Program-made: the position numbers and the translations under genes
Shown: one piece after another, positions 42,098-54,950 of the stretch
How positions within the stretch are numbered: position 1 is the first letter of the stretch
How the letters are laid out: each line of letters opens with the position of its first letter
The notes under the pieces: generated by a model
Seen by the model: only the letters and a program-made list of their open reading frames with translations
Told to the model about the DNA's origin: nothing
Databases searched by the model: none
From: Climacium dendroides
Taxonomy: Eukaryota > Streptophyta > Bryopsida > Hypnales > Climaciaceae
Direction of reading: 5' to 3'
Assembly (NCBI GenBank): GCA_950106755.1
Contig: OX467091.1
Coordinates: 18,121,538 to 18,185,537, forward strand
DNA: 64,000 nucleotides

Positions 42098-42099
42098 TA

Positions 42100-42646
42100 G
42101 AAACCACCCTCACTACAACAATAAGTTGGCACAACATCCTCGATGAACAATTAACATTCAACATCAATGCAACATCCTCACATAGCATTGGACACGTGTG
42201 AGCATTGAAAATTAAATTACTTAGTTAATCCTCTTCGATAGGTTTAGGGTTCTCTCTAGTTTCCATTCTCATTCTCACAACGATAGGAAAGGGGTGTCAG
42301 TGTATCACACCTTCATGGAGAATTGTTCCCTCTTGGCTCCTCTTTTCACTATACAAAGTGATGATGACGGTTCTAGGCTATGATACAATTTTAGGTATAC
42401 TTACCTACCTCAAGGCAATGCAAATTATGTATTCTACACTTGTCACACTTTTTATGAGGATAAAAAAGAACCCCTAGGAAAATGGATGTGCTTTGGATGA
42501 AATGAAAATTCAATCCACACAATCATTAGTTTCAAATTTGATATGGAATTTATAGGAATATATGAGAATATGCAAAATTTAAAAGAGGGAGAATTGGAGA
42601 AGTGATGTTCTATTGATACCTACCTCATATCAATGATGACCAAGTT
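42100..42646. other. Spacer, nothing recognised
   Basis: AT-rich sequence between two transposons; no supported frame. Confidence 0.5.
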
Positions 42647-42655
42647 GCATTTTAG

Positions 42656-43217
42656 CGCGGGGTGCACTTAGTTCTACTACAAGAAACCACGTGCGAATAA
42701 GTGGTTTCTAATAAACTGTAATTTTAGCTTCAAATTTTGCACATTGTTTACTAATGACTGTCTATAGGATTCTGCTCCCAAAATTTCAAACTCAAATAAA
42801 ATATGGAATGATTTCTAGAAGAGGTTAAAAATGCACTACAATGGCATGTTTTTTTAACTCCACTATTTTTAGAGAACACATTTAGATGACCATTGCATCA
42901 ATATTCAATTCAAAATGAGTTTTCAATAAAGATTTATTTTTAGGAATTTTTTGTTCATTTTTTAAACAATTTTTTCTTATATAATATAGGGGTGTGAAAG
43001 TTATTTTTCAGTTCTATAGTGTATCTTTTTACTTCAAAAATTTGTAACTAATTATTATTAACAAATAAAATATCAATAATTCAAAATATAAACTTTCAAA
43101 GTAGAAAAATCTATTCATATTTTTTCATTTAATTTTATTTAAAATTAAAAAAGTATATAGGGAGTTCAAAGTTTTGTTTGCGCACTAACATCAGAAAAAG
43201 GGAGAGTGCATCCCCGA
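42656..43217 (+). mobile_element. Mutator-like MITE with 9-bp target duplication
   Basis: The 9-bp direct repeat GCATTTTAG flanks the element (42647-42655 and 43218-43226). The ends CGCGGGGTGCACTTAG and gagtgcatccccga are short imperfect inverted repeats. Length is 562 bp with no transposase. An inverted, closely similar copy lies at 59683-60236. Confidence 0.8.
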
Positions 43218-43226
43218 GCATTTTAG

Positions 43227-46200
43227 AGTTTAATTTATGGACTCTCAAAATTAAAATATTTGGATTTTTGGAATATATCAATTTTTTTCCTTCTTTATTG
43301 TTTTCTTTTATAATTTATAATTTTAACATTTGAATTTTTTTTGTCTAAGAATAATTTTTTTATATTTTATTGATTACATTTTTGAAATTGTATTTTGAAA
43401 TGTCAAAGAAATAAAGATTTTCAATTTTAATTGTTGTATTTATTTATTGACTTATATTGAGAAATGAATATTAGAAGTGGAAAAGAAAAATGACATGTTT
43501 AATGCAAAAAATCAAATTAAGTTTTGCAAATCGAATGGGGTTAAGGGAAATTTAACAAATTCTGGAATTTTCAAATTCCATAAATATGAATTTTGAAATT
43601 TAGGGTTTAGGTGGTTATCAATTTTCGTTGGTCACTACTAACCAACTACAACATAACCATCTTGCAAATCAATATTTTTCTACCCTGTATACTACATAAT
43701 AGTGCCTATATATCGGCTACCCACTGATACTTCTATTGATGTCTTGAGGTTTCAATCAAGGCTTCTGACAATGTCTTCAAAATGTTTTTTTGGTCCATAG
43801 GTCCTGGGTGACTCCATAATTTGTTAAATCGCTGATAATTGCAACTTTTAACTACAAAGTCTTGTACCTAATTTGTATATCTATTTCTTTGCCAATTTTA
43901 AGAGCCTATTTTCTAAGCATCTTCAAGATCACTATGAATTTATATTTTTCTAAATAATCCAACAAGATTTTTTCTAATCTGTCTTAGAGTTGAAGTATCA
44001 AATTTCAATTTTTTAAGGAAAACATTGTACCTTTTGCATCTAGAAGAAATTTCATATTACACTAGGGAATTGAGTCAAGATCCTTTTAAAAAAAATAAAC
44101 CAGAAGATTAGATTTTTATCCTTTAAATAGTCTAAGTATTTAAGGACATTGCAAGCCCAAAGAGTTAATGGTGTAAACCATTTCACTTTGAAAATTTTCA
44201 CAAGGCAAAATTTAACTTGGAATTTAATGAAATTACCACTATTGGATTTATAACACAATCTGTTTTCTAAATTTTTTTTTAAAACTCAAAATTTGAAAAC
44301 GGGAAGCTAAGAATTTTAGTTAAAATTTTAGTTAAAATATTAGTTAAAATATTAGTTGCTTCTTATAACTTTGAATAATCGATGTGTAAAAGATGGTCAA
44401 TTCTATTTATACAATAAATAAATAAATAAATAAATAAGGGGGATGCTTTGTTTGTAGAGTATGAGTTGGCTCCTCACAAGTCTATTCCTATTGATACAAG
44501 AGTAATAAGAAACAATTTGACATTAGATATTCAAAAGTATTAAAATAAAAAAATACATTATAAAGTGTCAAAATTTTACAATTTTTTAAACAATTCCTTT
44601 CAATTCTAGCAAAAAGATCACAAGTACATATATATTTGGAAGTATGCAATTATAAAGCCTCTACACCTCTGAATACCTCATCTTGTTGGATACATGCTTG
44701 TAAAATTTTAGAAGCAAATGTGGGGGCTACCTTTTTCTAAATCACCTTGCAATGCAAACATGTTGAATTCACTAGCAATACACTAGTCATTTTTTGATGA
44801 TTTCTTGTGCAACAAAGAATTTTTTAATTTAGGATATAAGTTATGACGATAATTTTGAGACCACAAATTTCAAGATATATAGTATTTGAAGTTAAAAGAA
44901 TTTTTTTTTTTTTTCTCAAACTTGCCTAATAGAATGGTAGTAGTGCTTGATTCCTCTTGGAATGAGATTTTGTGCTATTTTTATTTTTTACAATTATATA
45001 TTGTATTGTGGTAGTTATCTACATGCCTAATTTTAGAATTAGACAAGGATAATAATAAAAGATGCCAAAATTGTCCAAACTATCTAAATTTTTTGTAACG
45101 ACATGACTTTGGTTCCAAGCTTCTAATTGTATTAAAAAAATTCATTGAGTGTCCCCTTCTTGTGTCAAATTTCAAGAGCATATGTTATTTTTTACTTTGT
45201 ATCTCAAGTGTCCATTGAATAGGTAATTACATGGTTCTTTAGGGATTAACACCTTAAGGGTTGATATTGGTATTTGAAATATGAAATTTTGAAAAAGTAA
45301 TTGAAAAACTGGACTAAAGTGTCTTTCTTTAATTTTTTGAATTGAGACTTTGACACATTGAGTGAATAGCCATTAAAAAATACTATGCAAGATGTACTAA
45401 AACTTAAAATAATGGTTTAAAACAACTACAATAAGTAAATAATATGTTTGTCTTATCCCCAAAGTTTGTTCATATTTAGATACCTTAAACTGCTTCAAAA
45501 TACTCATATCCAAAGCAAGGTTAAAATCTTCATCTATGTTTGTTTTTAGCACAAATTCAACAATAAGATCTTTTAGTTAATTTGTTTAAGTATGTCCTTC
45601 CAAAATGTTAAAGTAAATATCTCCACCAATTGCAAGCCCAATGTGCCTAAATGTAGTCTTTTTTAGCCCTTCTAAAAGATGAAGTTTTGTCTTTCAACAT
45701 TTTATAGAAAAAAATACGTTTGTACCATAACTTGTGCATTTTAGAAAATATGTTGGAAAATGGATTGAGAATATATGTAAAATAATTTTGCCAAAAAATA
45801 TTTTATATTCATCTTTAAGAAAAGTATAAAGTATAAGAATGATGGTATTGAATGAAAGAAAAAACTGAATTGCTAATAATTTTATACAAAATTGAATTTA
45901 TTAATCCCAATAGTGAGGATGTTCTAATAAAAATTTACTATCTTTTATTTTTGTTATTATTTGAAATTTTTTAGATTTGAGTTTTAAAAAATTACCTTGT
46001 ATGTTATTTTTGCCTTCATTGGCATCAAAATAAAACTCCTACCTTTCACCTCATTATTCTAAATTGAATGGTTTAAATGTTTTTGTGTAGGTGTCAATAG
46101 ATAAAATAAATCAAATTATTTTAAGAATATATTTTTAACTTGCTCGATTTGACACTGAAATTGAAAAATAAAATTTTTGAATTTTTGGAGTAATTATTGG

Positions 46201-47569
46201 AATGATGTGAAACAAAGCTTAACACGTAGATTAGGATGATTGGCATCCATCCAAAAAAAGTTTATATAAATATTTCAAATTATGAAGTTAACAAAGTCTA
46301 TCCAAGTTTTAAAAAATACACCATAATGATCTCCTTCAACCTTGAGAGGTTAAAAGAATTCAAAACTTGACAAAACATGTCAAATATTGTTGGTTGCACC
46401 TTCTTGGAAAAATATCTACCATTAACATAGGGCAAGGGTCAAAACATTGCTTCCAAACTAGAATTTCCAAATCATAGATTTTACTTCAACGCAAAGAAAT
46501 TCTTTACCATTGTTGTAGGCCAATTTGTTGTAGCAATTTAGTTCAATCATTTAACCCTAGAACGCAAACTAGTCACCATGGAAATCATCCTTTTTGGTAC
46601 AATGTGAATCATTTGCTTAAGAAACCTTTAAGGGCTCTCATTGGAGGTCAAACTACTACTATGTATGCTAAACCTCCCATAAAATTCCAAAAATGAACAT
46701 CTACAGTTTTGTCTTTTCTTAGGGCCAGTTGCCATTGGACCATTGGAGGTTCCAAACTAGATGGTCCAGGTGCTTGCCATTGAGCTCCAAGCTCCAGGCT
46801 CTTCTTTAGTTGGACATCAACTTTACAAAGTTGTAGGACCTGAACCCTAGTTTGGAGGGGTTTAAATTGGTCGCTAAAGTTAAAATTTGAAGATTCTTTA
46901 TATTAAAAACCAATCCTATGAGAGCATACTTTTAGAATGTATGCCAGTATTCATGCATAAATAGAATTGAGAAGGTTCAGCATGAGATGGATGTTGTGTA
47001 CTAGTTCTAATGGAAACTTTGTTGTCCTATCTAGAGCTACCTAGAGCTCCCAATCGCCTTCCAAAAATTGGACCTCTGAGAACCTAATGGCAACTAGCTT
47101 TTACATAGAAGGATTATCTTTCATCCACTAGACAATTTTTGGTTGTTGCGTCATTAGAGTCAAAAGATATAATGTAAGATAGAAGCATCCATTTAAGTCC
47201 ATATACTCAATGATTCACTATAGAGTTCCCTTAAAGTGTCCCTAGAATTACCTTGAAATTGTTTCCATGCTTAACTATGGTTGGTGGTTGGTGGTTGGTG
47301 GTTTTCTTAGATTTTTGTGTCGAAATCAAGGCAACTTTACTAAAGAGTTGTTTGAAGTGCCTTTGAAAATTCATTGAAAATAGATGCTTTATCCAAAAAT
47401 CCTTTTTTTATTTTTGAAAATTCATGATTTTCAATCACCTATATTGCAAAAATATTTATCCTAGAAAAAAGTACCTCCAACTATGTTGAATTGCTTATAT
47501 TCACAAGAATGGGTGCCTCTACCTTATCCCTTGGCTTAATTTTCCTATACCCTTTGCAAGACAATGCAT
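43227..47569. other. AT-rich spacer, mostly unrecognised
   Basis: Very AT-rich. (AAAT)n at 44413-44437, a ttagttaaaat tandem at about 44318-44355, and at about 45230-45255 a ttctttagggattaac end that looks like a decayed TTAA-family terminus. 47278-47303 holds ggttggt repeats. No gene is supported. Confidence 0.5.
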
Positions 47570-47573
47570 TTAA

Positions 47574-48153
47574 CCCCTAAAGTCATGTAGCCATTTTTTT
47601 GCCAAAACCACTCAAAACTACCACTTCTACTATAATCACCTACGAAATAAATTTAAAAAAATATTTTTTAGAATCTAACCATAGGATCTTATTCTACACT
47701 TGTTTTAGATCAAGTGATATTTTTTTTTGTGATTTTTGACCGTATACATTTGAAAGATATTAGCATTCAAAGTGAAAGAAAAAAATTTCTTTCAAGAAGT
47801 TGCCATGATTGCCCACAAAACAAGAAGCTCTATAACTTTCACATTTCTAATCCAAATGGAATGAATCAAAGCTTTCCATTTACAAAAAATATAATCTACA
47901 AGAATTAAAATATTAAAATATTTATTTTAATTTTTTGTGGATTTTTTTTGCTGCCCGGTCTCCACCATTTTGATGTTATTGTAGTATAACTTTTGCTCTT
48001 GGGCACCGATTGAAATAAAAGTTATATTCCCAGAAAGCTTGTAAGTTTTTCTATCTTATGAAAAAGTTTCAAAAAGTTTCAGTAAAAATTGAGATCATAA
48101 GAGCCTGCCCGAAATCCATTTTGTCCCTTGTAAGGACAATGGGACTTTAGGGG
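47574..48153. mobile_element. TTAA-flanked inverted-repeat element, copy B
   Basis: TTAA at 47570-47573 and 48154-48157. The termini are CCCCTAAAGTCATG and the inverse of CCCCTAAAGTCCCATT; 580 bp. The interior (aaaactaccacttctac, atctaaccataggatctt, atgaatcaaagctttcc) is shared, inverted, with copy C. Confidence 0.8.
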
Positions 48154-48157
48154 TTAA

Positions 48158-48640
48158 CCTCTAAATGCCCAAGGCACCAAATTCTCGTGTAGACAATACT
48201 TTGAAGTTAAATAAAACCTAAATAGTTTGCTATTTTTAGTAGTTTATATTTTTGACAATTCTTTTTGAAGTCTACTTTTAGCATCAAAAATTCAATTTTG
48301 GAAATGAATGATTATGGATTTTCTATTCAAGATTTTGTACAAGGGGTGTCCAATGTGATCTTGACTTTCCGTAGTGTTGAGGGCTCTCGGAAATGAGCCT
48401 CCAATACACTAGACCTTGGGAGAAAAAAATTACATTAGAAATTCATTTAAAAAAAATTGTAGAGTAGATTTTGAGAAGCCATAAGTTGATCGGGGTTATG
48501 CATGTTAGGCCCTTCAACCTCATATTTTTTAGATGACCATTTTTTTTAGATTTGACATGGCAAAAAAGAGAGATGAAAGATTTTCATAGTTTTTAACACC
48601 TTGAGTTCATAAATAACCAAACATTATAAATAAATCTTTC
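48158..48640. repeat. Dispersed repeat, uninterrupted copy
   Basis: The counterpart of 37110-38090 without the Stowaway-like insertion. It follows directly on the right end of TTAA-element copy B. Confidence 0.7.
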
Positions 48641-51203
48641 AATTCATTAAGTGATACTCTTGGATTTTCTTTTCCTATACAATCTCTACCATGCCTAGTT
48701 TGAATTTGTACAGTTACAATTCCAAAAAGAATGGATACAACTTATCAAAATGTTTGACTTTGTGTTCAATGTAGAGCAAATTCAAAGGCGGCTCTCAAAA
48801 CAAGCCTTCGGCATTTAGGGTTTAATAATGAATCCGGAGTCCATCCGCTACCAATCTCGCGTTGCAAATAAACTGAACTTTTTGACAACATTTGGACCCT
48901 CTCTGCATCCTTAGCTCGTAGGAATGGGAACTCTATTAGTTGGACCAAGAGTCCTCCCCCTCCCTAGCATGTTCTTTTTGGTTTTCCTTCTTGTCTGTGC
49001 TCGTTTCTCTTCATTGTCCAGCCTTTGGCTTGGCTTGGCTTGGCTGTTTTTTTTGGTGTTGGCGACTTTTTCTTTTAAATGCAATGGTTCTTCCATTTGT
49101 TCTATAAAAAAGAAATTTAAAAGAAAATAACTGAACTTAACTTGCGGGCCAGAAACACCAAAGTCTTCACTGCATCGCGGACTTTGCAGTCTTTTTCTTA
49201 CCAACTAATGAATGCCCAGGAACTCAGGCCTTGCAGGCCCTTTTGTGTTGTGTTGTATTGTTTGGTTGCTGTTCTTCTGGAATCTTAATTAATTAGTTCG
49301 ATCCAAAGAGAACAACTACTACTCCTGTAGAAGGGTTTCCTTGCACGTGAAAAGGACGAAGCAACTGTTCCCCAAAACCAACAATGAATTTAAAGCAGTT
49401 GGAGGAACTGTGGATGGATTGTAACGGACTTTAGGGGGGGGGGTCCAGATTCCAGGAGAACAGCAGCTCGCAGTTGAGCAGAGAACGATGGACGGAGTCA
49501 AGTTTGGTACAAGCCAGACTCCTCCTACGCGGAGGGAGCATCTGACTGCCATCCGGCCACCTCGAGCAACTGAATTCGCAATGCAGGCAACAGTGGAATG
49601 ATCCAAGTGGAAGACCTGATCATCATGATGGTGGAAGCAGAAAAACTCCGTCGTCAGTTCTGTAGATTGAATTTGCTAACGTACTAGCTAGAAGAAGAAA
49701 TCTGTGTTATTCTAGTCGATGTTTTTTTGTTATTGTTTTAAACCCAACATGATTGTGTTGGAAATAATGTAGTTTTAGCTTTATTTTAGTCACAGTCTTG
49801 TAAACGTACATTATTTTCAGCACAATTGTGTTGGATTTAACAAAAAAACATCAACTAAAATAATGTAGACTTCTTTGTGTGTAGAACAACAAGCCCGTAG
49901 GGCGAGCTGGTCTACAGAATCTACACACACTTGTCTGCTCTCTAGCGTTAAGACTAGGGTGTGTGTATTTGGTGAATTGGCAAAGCAAGCATATTTTCTT
50001 GGCATAATCGGCAGGTTCTTGAGGGTGGTCAATTTTGTGGGGGGAGGGCTCTCAAGTGCTAAATTGCACCGGAAAAAATAATTTGGCTAGAAATGATAAA
50101 AAAGTTGTGAAGCTTTTTGTTAAAAAACTTCAAATTAAAAGAAAATCTTAGATGGAATCACCAAATTGTGGATGAGAATAGAATTAGAGACATGTGATAT
50201 GCATGAATGTGATATTTTCTATCCAATATGTAGATGAATGTTGAAATATGGAGCATTGTCGTAATATTTTAAGCCGCTCCTTTGGCACTTCATAAAGAAT
50301 GAGAAATAGAACCCTACTATAAACTAATCGATCTCCAAATGAGCTGAATATGCACCCCTTGGTCTTAATTGAAGTGAAGATAGATTTCCCAAAGAGAATG
50401 ATGCCAATAAGAAAGATGCTCATAACATTGTTGACCAATGCTTGGTTATTCAATGTTATGGCTATGTGATTGAAATAGATGAATTTAGTCAAAATTTGCA
50501 CTAATTGGCATTTTAACCATAAAACACACTTTAGAGGATGTTTTGTGTATAATTTGCATCTAATTTAGGAGAGAGTTGCTGGAACCCAATTTCAATGAAA
50601 GATGTTGCGTATTCCCTTCTTGAGATTTTCTTTTTGACTTTAAAAAAAAAATGGCAAACCCATAGATCACTTTGTTGTGTATTTCAACATTTTTTTGTTC
50701 CTTTCTCTTAATTTGAATTGAGGCGATAAAAACAATCTTTTGTGAATTTGAGATAACTACGTTGACAAAATAAAGATGATCAAGTCTAGTTTCTACTCCA
50801 ATATAAAAATTTGAATAAGTCCTAAAATTCAAATTTTTATTACAATTTGAACTACATTGTAAAGAAAATCGTACACATTTTATTCCATTGTCGTAAAGCT
50901 ATTGTTAATTTATAATGAAGCTCAATGTGTTGTTGGATCTTTGTCCATGCTCCCCTATTATGATTCAAAAAAAGCCTCCCACGATCTTTCCTCTAGTTTT
51001 TATTAAATCCACAACTGACCCTCTAAAAGGTAACTAGAGTGTAACTCCATGTTTCATTTCTTTAACAAGCTTAAAACTCAACAAACATTGTTGCCACTGT
51101 CCATTGGTTGTTGAGAACTCTTTAACATGCTAAACTTTTGAGATGACAAACTTCCACATCTTTTGTGTCTATGGATTTTTTTAGATTCTTTTGCAACGTC
51201 TTG
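48641..51203. other. Spacer with a GC-richer island and a foldback
   Basis: 48770-49680 is less AT-rich and contains a (ttggc)n tract at about 49025-49045 and a G run at 49433-49443, but no frame matches a known family. 49705-49870 is an imperfect foldback. 50040-50310 is the relative of 41040-41350. Beyond this, AT-rich DNA with nothing recognised. Confidence 0.5.
49705..49870. repeat. Imperfect foldback, MITE-like
   Basis: The left arm holds ttattctagtcgatg, ttttttgtta and ccaacatgattgtgttgg; the right arm holds the inverse: cacaattgtgttgg, taacaaaaaaac, atcaactaaaataa. Arms are about 55-65 bp. No target duplication was resolved. Confidence 0.6.
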
Positions 51204-51207
51204 CTAA

Positions 51208-52124
51208 CCCCTAAAGGATCAACATGCATTTTTTGGCAAGATAGAAATTTTGGGCAAGTACATGTGACTGGAGATTTGCATATTTTAGGCTAAAATTTTA
51301 ATAGAAGGTGGGGACGAGGAATATCTTTCATATGCACTAAATTCCATGACATTTAGAAACATGAGTCAAAAGTTATGACCTAAAATGTTACTTTTTTCAT
51401 AAATTGTTAGTCTAGATAGACTAGAAAACACTTTTATTAGAAACAAATATTTGAAATTGGTTTTCTTGAGTTATGTGTATGTAGAAAGCTTTGAATCATT
51501 CCATTTTGATCAATGAGTCAAAAGTTATGACGAGTTTTTGTTTGCAAAGTAGTTATGGATTCTTTATTCTAAAAAAAACTTTGAAGTCCTTTATTTTACT
51601 CAATTATTAATATTTTTTTCAAAAAATAAAATCACACGATGTAAATTGTTTATTACAACATTGCAACCGATGGGATTGGCATTTTTCAATTCCATAACTA
51701 ATTTCTTAACAATTTTGTATTTTGAATCATTCTCTACTTCTTTCTACTTATTATTTTTTTCCTATATGTTGTACAATTCCAAATGATCTGAAATTTTTCA
51801 AGCATATAGCCAACTTGTGTTGAAAAATAAATCTAAAGAAGCACCACTCTTTTGGACGTTTTTTCATACAAATGTGAGCTTTTGAAGTGTAGCTACCTGT
51901 TTTTCGTAGGGCCTAAAAAAGGATTTTTGTGAACTTGAAAGCTCATATCTTGCAATCTACACGGTGGAAATGTCTAAAATTTTTTCCATATGTTCTCAAG
52001 TGAGCATACTACAAGATCCTAAATGTGTCTGAAAATGTTTTTTTTTCCCCAAAATTTGATACTTATACTAGAAATGGCAGTTTTGGAGTGTTTTTGGTGA
52101 AACATAGTCAAGGTTCTTTAAGAA
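51208..52124. mobile_element. TTAA-family element, copy D, decayed ends
   Basis: The left end is CTAA|CCCCTAAAGGATC and the right end GGTTCTTTAAGAA|TTAG; 917 bp. It is the inverted relative of copy A (937 bp): gtgactggagatttgcat, ggtggggacgaggaatatc, cctatatgttgtacaattcc. The flanking TTAA and the terminal C run have mutated at one or both ends. Confidence 0.7.
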
Positions 52125-52814
52125 TTAGCCCTTAAACAATGCCAAGAACATTTTCCAACCAATGAATGACAAAGAATCTCTCCATGCAGGATAGAAGTGT
52201 AACTATTCATCCTCCAAATTTTGTGGGAAATGTCTTCTACAGTAGCTTGTCCCCCAATGAGTGCTTTTTCATGTTTTTAAACCAACAATTCACATGTACC
52301 CAAATTTCAGGTTTTGTTGAAAAACAACACTGAAGAGCGAGTGTTTAAAGTAAAAAGTTTGTCTTTCTAGTACTTACCAACACGTTACTCCCTCACTTCA
52401 ACTTCAATGAATTAGAGGATTTAATTTGCATCTTTTGGTAGGATGTACATGCTTGGCTTGAAAACAAGTATATATAATATCAGAACTAGAAATCCACATT
52501 GTGAAAGAAAGACCATCCCTACACTACCATGGCATAGTTTTTAGTGAACACTAAAATGCTCAATGACATGAAAAATTGCTCAACAACTTCAACAAAATGG
52601 CTCATTTTTTTTTTCTCAAACCATCTCTTCAATCTAAATCTTGAATCGTAGGAGTACAAGAATTTACAAAACAAACAAACAGACAAATATGGTGTTTGAA
52701 AGTGAAACTACCTTCTCCCCCAAACAGCCCAATTCAAAACTAGTGACAGGTGACACCAACATAAAAAAAACTAAAATAAGTTTCTAATTCGAGCCAAAAA
52801 TTGAAAAAATGCAT
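52125..52814. other. Spacer with a dispersed repeat (52130-52300)
   Basis: 52130-52300 matches 40560-40760 (gaatctctccatgcagga, actattcatcctcc, cttctacagtagcttgtc, cccaatgagtgc). The rest is AT-rich. COBRA-like exons 4 and 5 are absent here, where they would be expected. Confidence 0.55.
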
Positions 52815-54637
52815 AGATAATGGGTGGTAAAAATGAGTCATCACAAGTGGGTGTGATATCATCGACGGGCCCAGCACAGCAAGTGCGCATTGTTGAATCT
52901 GCACACGCAATTACAATGAAATTAGTCTCGATTAGTTTTGGAATTCAGACTGTAAGAAATGTCATTTAAAACAAAATTCAAATCACAGGAAAAATTTGAG
53001 ACTTTAGCGTTTCAAATTTTCAAAAAGAACTAAAACTCATCGAATAAATTTTCTTTGCTTTTCGGCTGGCGGATTACAAATTTAACAAACGTGCTTCAAT
53101 GCTTCAATATTCGAATTTTGCTTCATTATTTACGAAACTGAATCAGACGTAGGATACAAAGGAAACTCTGGTGTTACAGACAGACAGAGCGAACCACCAC
53201 CTACTTGCGTAAATCTTAGGCGTGCTGCACTTGTAACATGGGTCGGTGATGTTCAGAGTGACAGGCATTGGAAACAGCGGCTCTCCGAACTCCACGCCCG
53301 TTAGTCCGAATCTCTGCACCATTTTCGTCAAATCCCCACCTGTTTCGATGGCGTTTTGCAGGGGTTGAGGAGGAGAGAGTGACAACACTGCCCCGGCAGG
53401 CACAGCTGCAGGAAGCGCATTTCCATTCTCCAGTTGTAATGTCCCCGTCGTTACCAGAATCTACACACAAACAAAACAGAAAACACTCAAGAGAATATTA
53501 ACACACAAAAAAGATTCTACTCTAAAGCAGAACCAGGAAAAGCAGTCAGAGGTTCCATTAACCTTACAGTGCATTCGAGGCCCCTGACCATACAGGTGAG
53601 CTTTGAATTGTGCAAATTGTGGAAACAATTTATCTATTGACATTTGTTTTTTGACAATAGTTTTGTAGCACAAGGAGATAATTTGACTTTCCCATATTAT
53701 AACGTAGTAAAATCATGGACTCACACACATATTATATAGAAAATTAGTGGTGTTTTCCATGATTTTAATACATTGATGATGTGGGAAAATAATTTTCTAT
53801 ATTGTAGGGTAAACAACACATTTTTACTACTTACACACATACTATATGGTAATTTCACATTTTCCTTATTACTACCAAGAAACAAGACTAGTGGGCCTTT
53901 GAAAAATGAAAATCACTTACAAAATCATATATTGAAGAAAGTAGGATTTATTATAAAAGATTGAAATTAGGAAGGTTTGAAATTAGTGGTCTCAAGTCTA
54001 TCCTTCCAGGGTTGCTACATTTGGAAGTCACTACATTTGTCATTTGCTACATTTTCTTTTTATTAAATTTGTCATTCACTAGTTTTGAAATGTAGAGATG
54101 GTAGTATGTTCTCTAGATTGTGTCATTTGCTACTTTAGTGTTAAGTTGATAGTAAATAATCTTGTTTTGCTAGGTAGTAAAACCAAATAATCTCCTTGTG
54201 TAGTTTAACAGAAAATGAACGTGCAAAATTTTTGATGGGCAGGTGCAAGTTTCTAGATTGTTGTGGGGACAGGCTGAAAGTTCACCCACATACTGAAGCG
54301 AAAAAGAGAGAAGCAGCGATGTCTCACCTCTTGGTGGCTGTAACTGAGTCCCACACCCCAAGTCTCAAGAGTCGAGTACCCCAGGTTCGTCAAAGTGATC
54401 TGCGCGATGAACCTATGCGCTTGCTTGGCCGCAGAGGGAGCCTTCGGGTAAATCTACCGCGCATTCTTCAACACGTACACAACCTCCACGCCATCGCAAA
54501 TTGGGAACACGAATCCCGAAGCAGGCGTAACGGAAGTTGGACTCTGCCCGTGCGCAGCTAGACACAAGAAAGATGGACAGGGCAAGCGCTACAACGCAAA
54601 CACCAATTGCTCCTCTCGTGGCTCGCGTGACTCCCAT
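52815..54637 (-). pseudogene. Truncated COBRA-like pseudogene, exons 1-3 only
   Basis: A partial duplicate of the COBRA-like gene at 33260-36128, in the same orientation. Exon 1 (54328-54637) keeps an ATG and a signal-peptide-like start, then changes frame in about 54540-54575. The COBRA-like frame (PICDGVEVVYVL, TLETWGVGLSYSHQE) has an in-frame TAG at 54454-54456. Exon 2 (53205-53460) is intact and, at 256 nt, exactly the length of its counterpart. Exon 3 starts at 52898 (MRTCCAGP) and decays by about 52815. Exons 4 and 5 with the COBRA Cys motif and GPI tail are missing. The Pro-rich linker is absent. Intron 1 has grown from 122 to 867 bp. A functional product is not credible. Confidence 0.88.
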
Positions 54638-54950
54638 GGCTCACAGATAACCTAGCTCGGAATTTCAGCCGATCTAACAAGAATTCCTTTCTTAAAAAAC
54701 GAACCTCAAAAACAACAAGTGCAACAGTAAAAAGTTACCCCAATTGAGCGGATCCTCGCAACGTACCAAATTGTAAGTCTCAAACACCAAATGGCGCCCT
54801 GGAAACGCAACTCTCTTGAAACAAGAGTAGCACCCGCATCACCTAGCTAATGGTTGAGAAATCCTTCTGGCAATGCGTGAACACACTGTGGCAAACGAAG
54901 CTGTCGATCAGTCGATCAGTCGATCAGTGAGGGAAGAGCTTGGTGTGCAA
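54638..54950 (-). other. Duplicated leader of the COBRA-like pseudogene
   Basis: Homologous to 36117-36480: ctaacaagaa, cgaacacc-like, acccgcatcacctag and gcaatgcgtgaacac occur in the same order. A gtcgatcag triplet repeat lies at 54905-54930. This puts the right border of the duplication near 54950. Confidence 0.7.

Noticed and set aside
54196..54561. 121-codon plus-strand frame
   Set aside because: Antisense reading of COBRA-like pseudogene exon 1.
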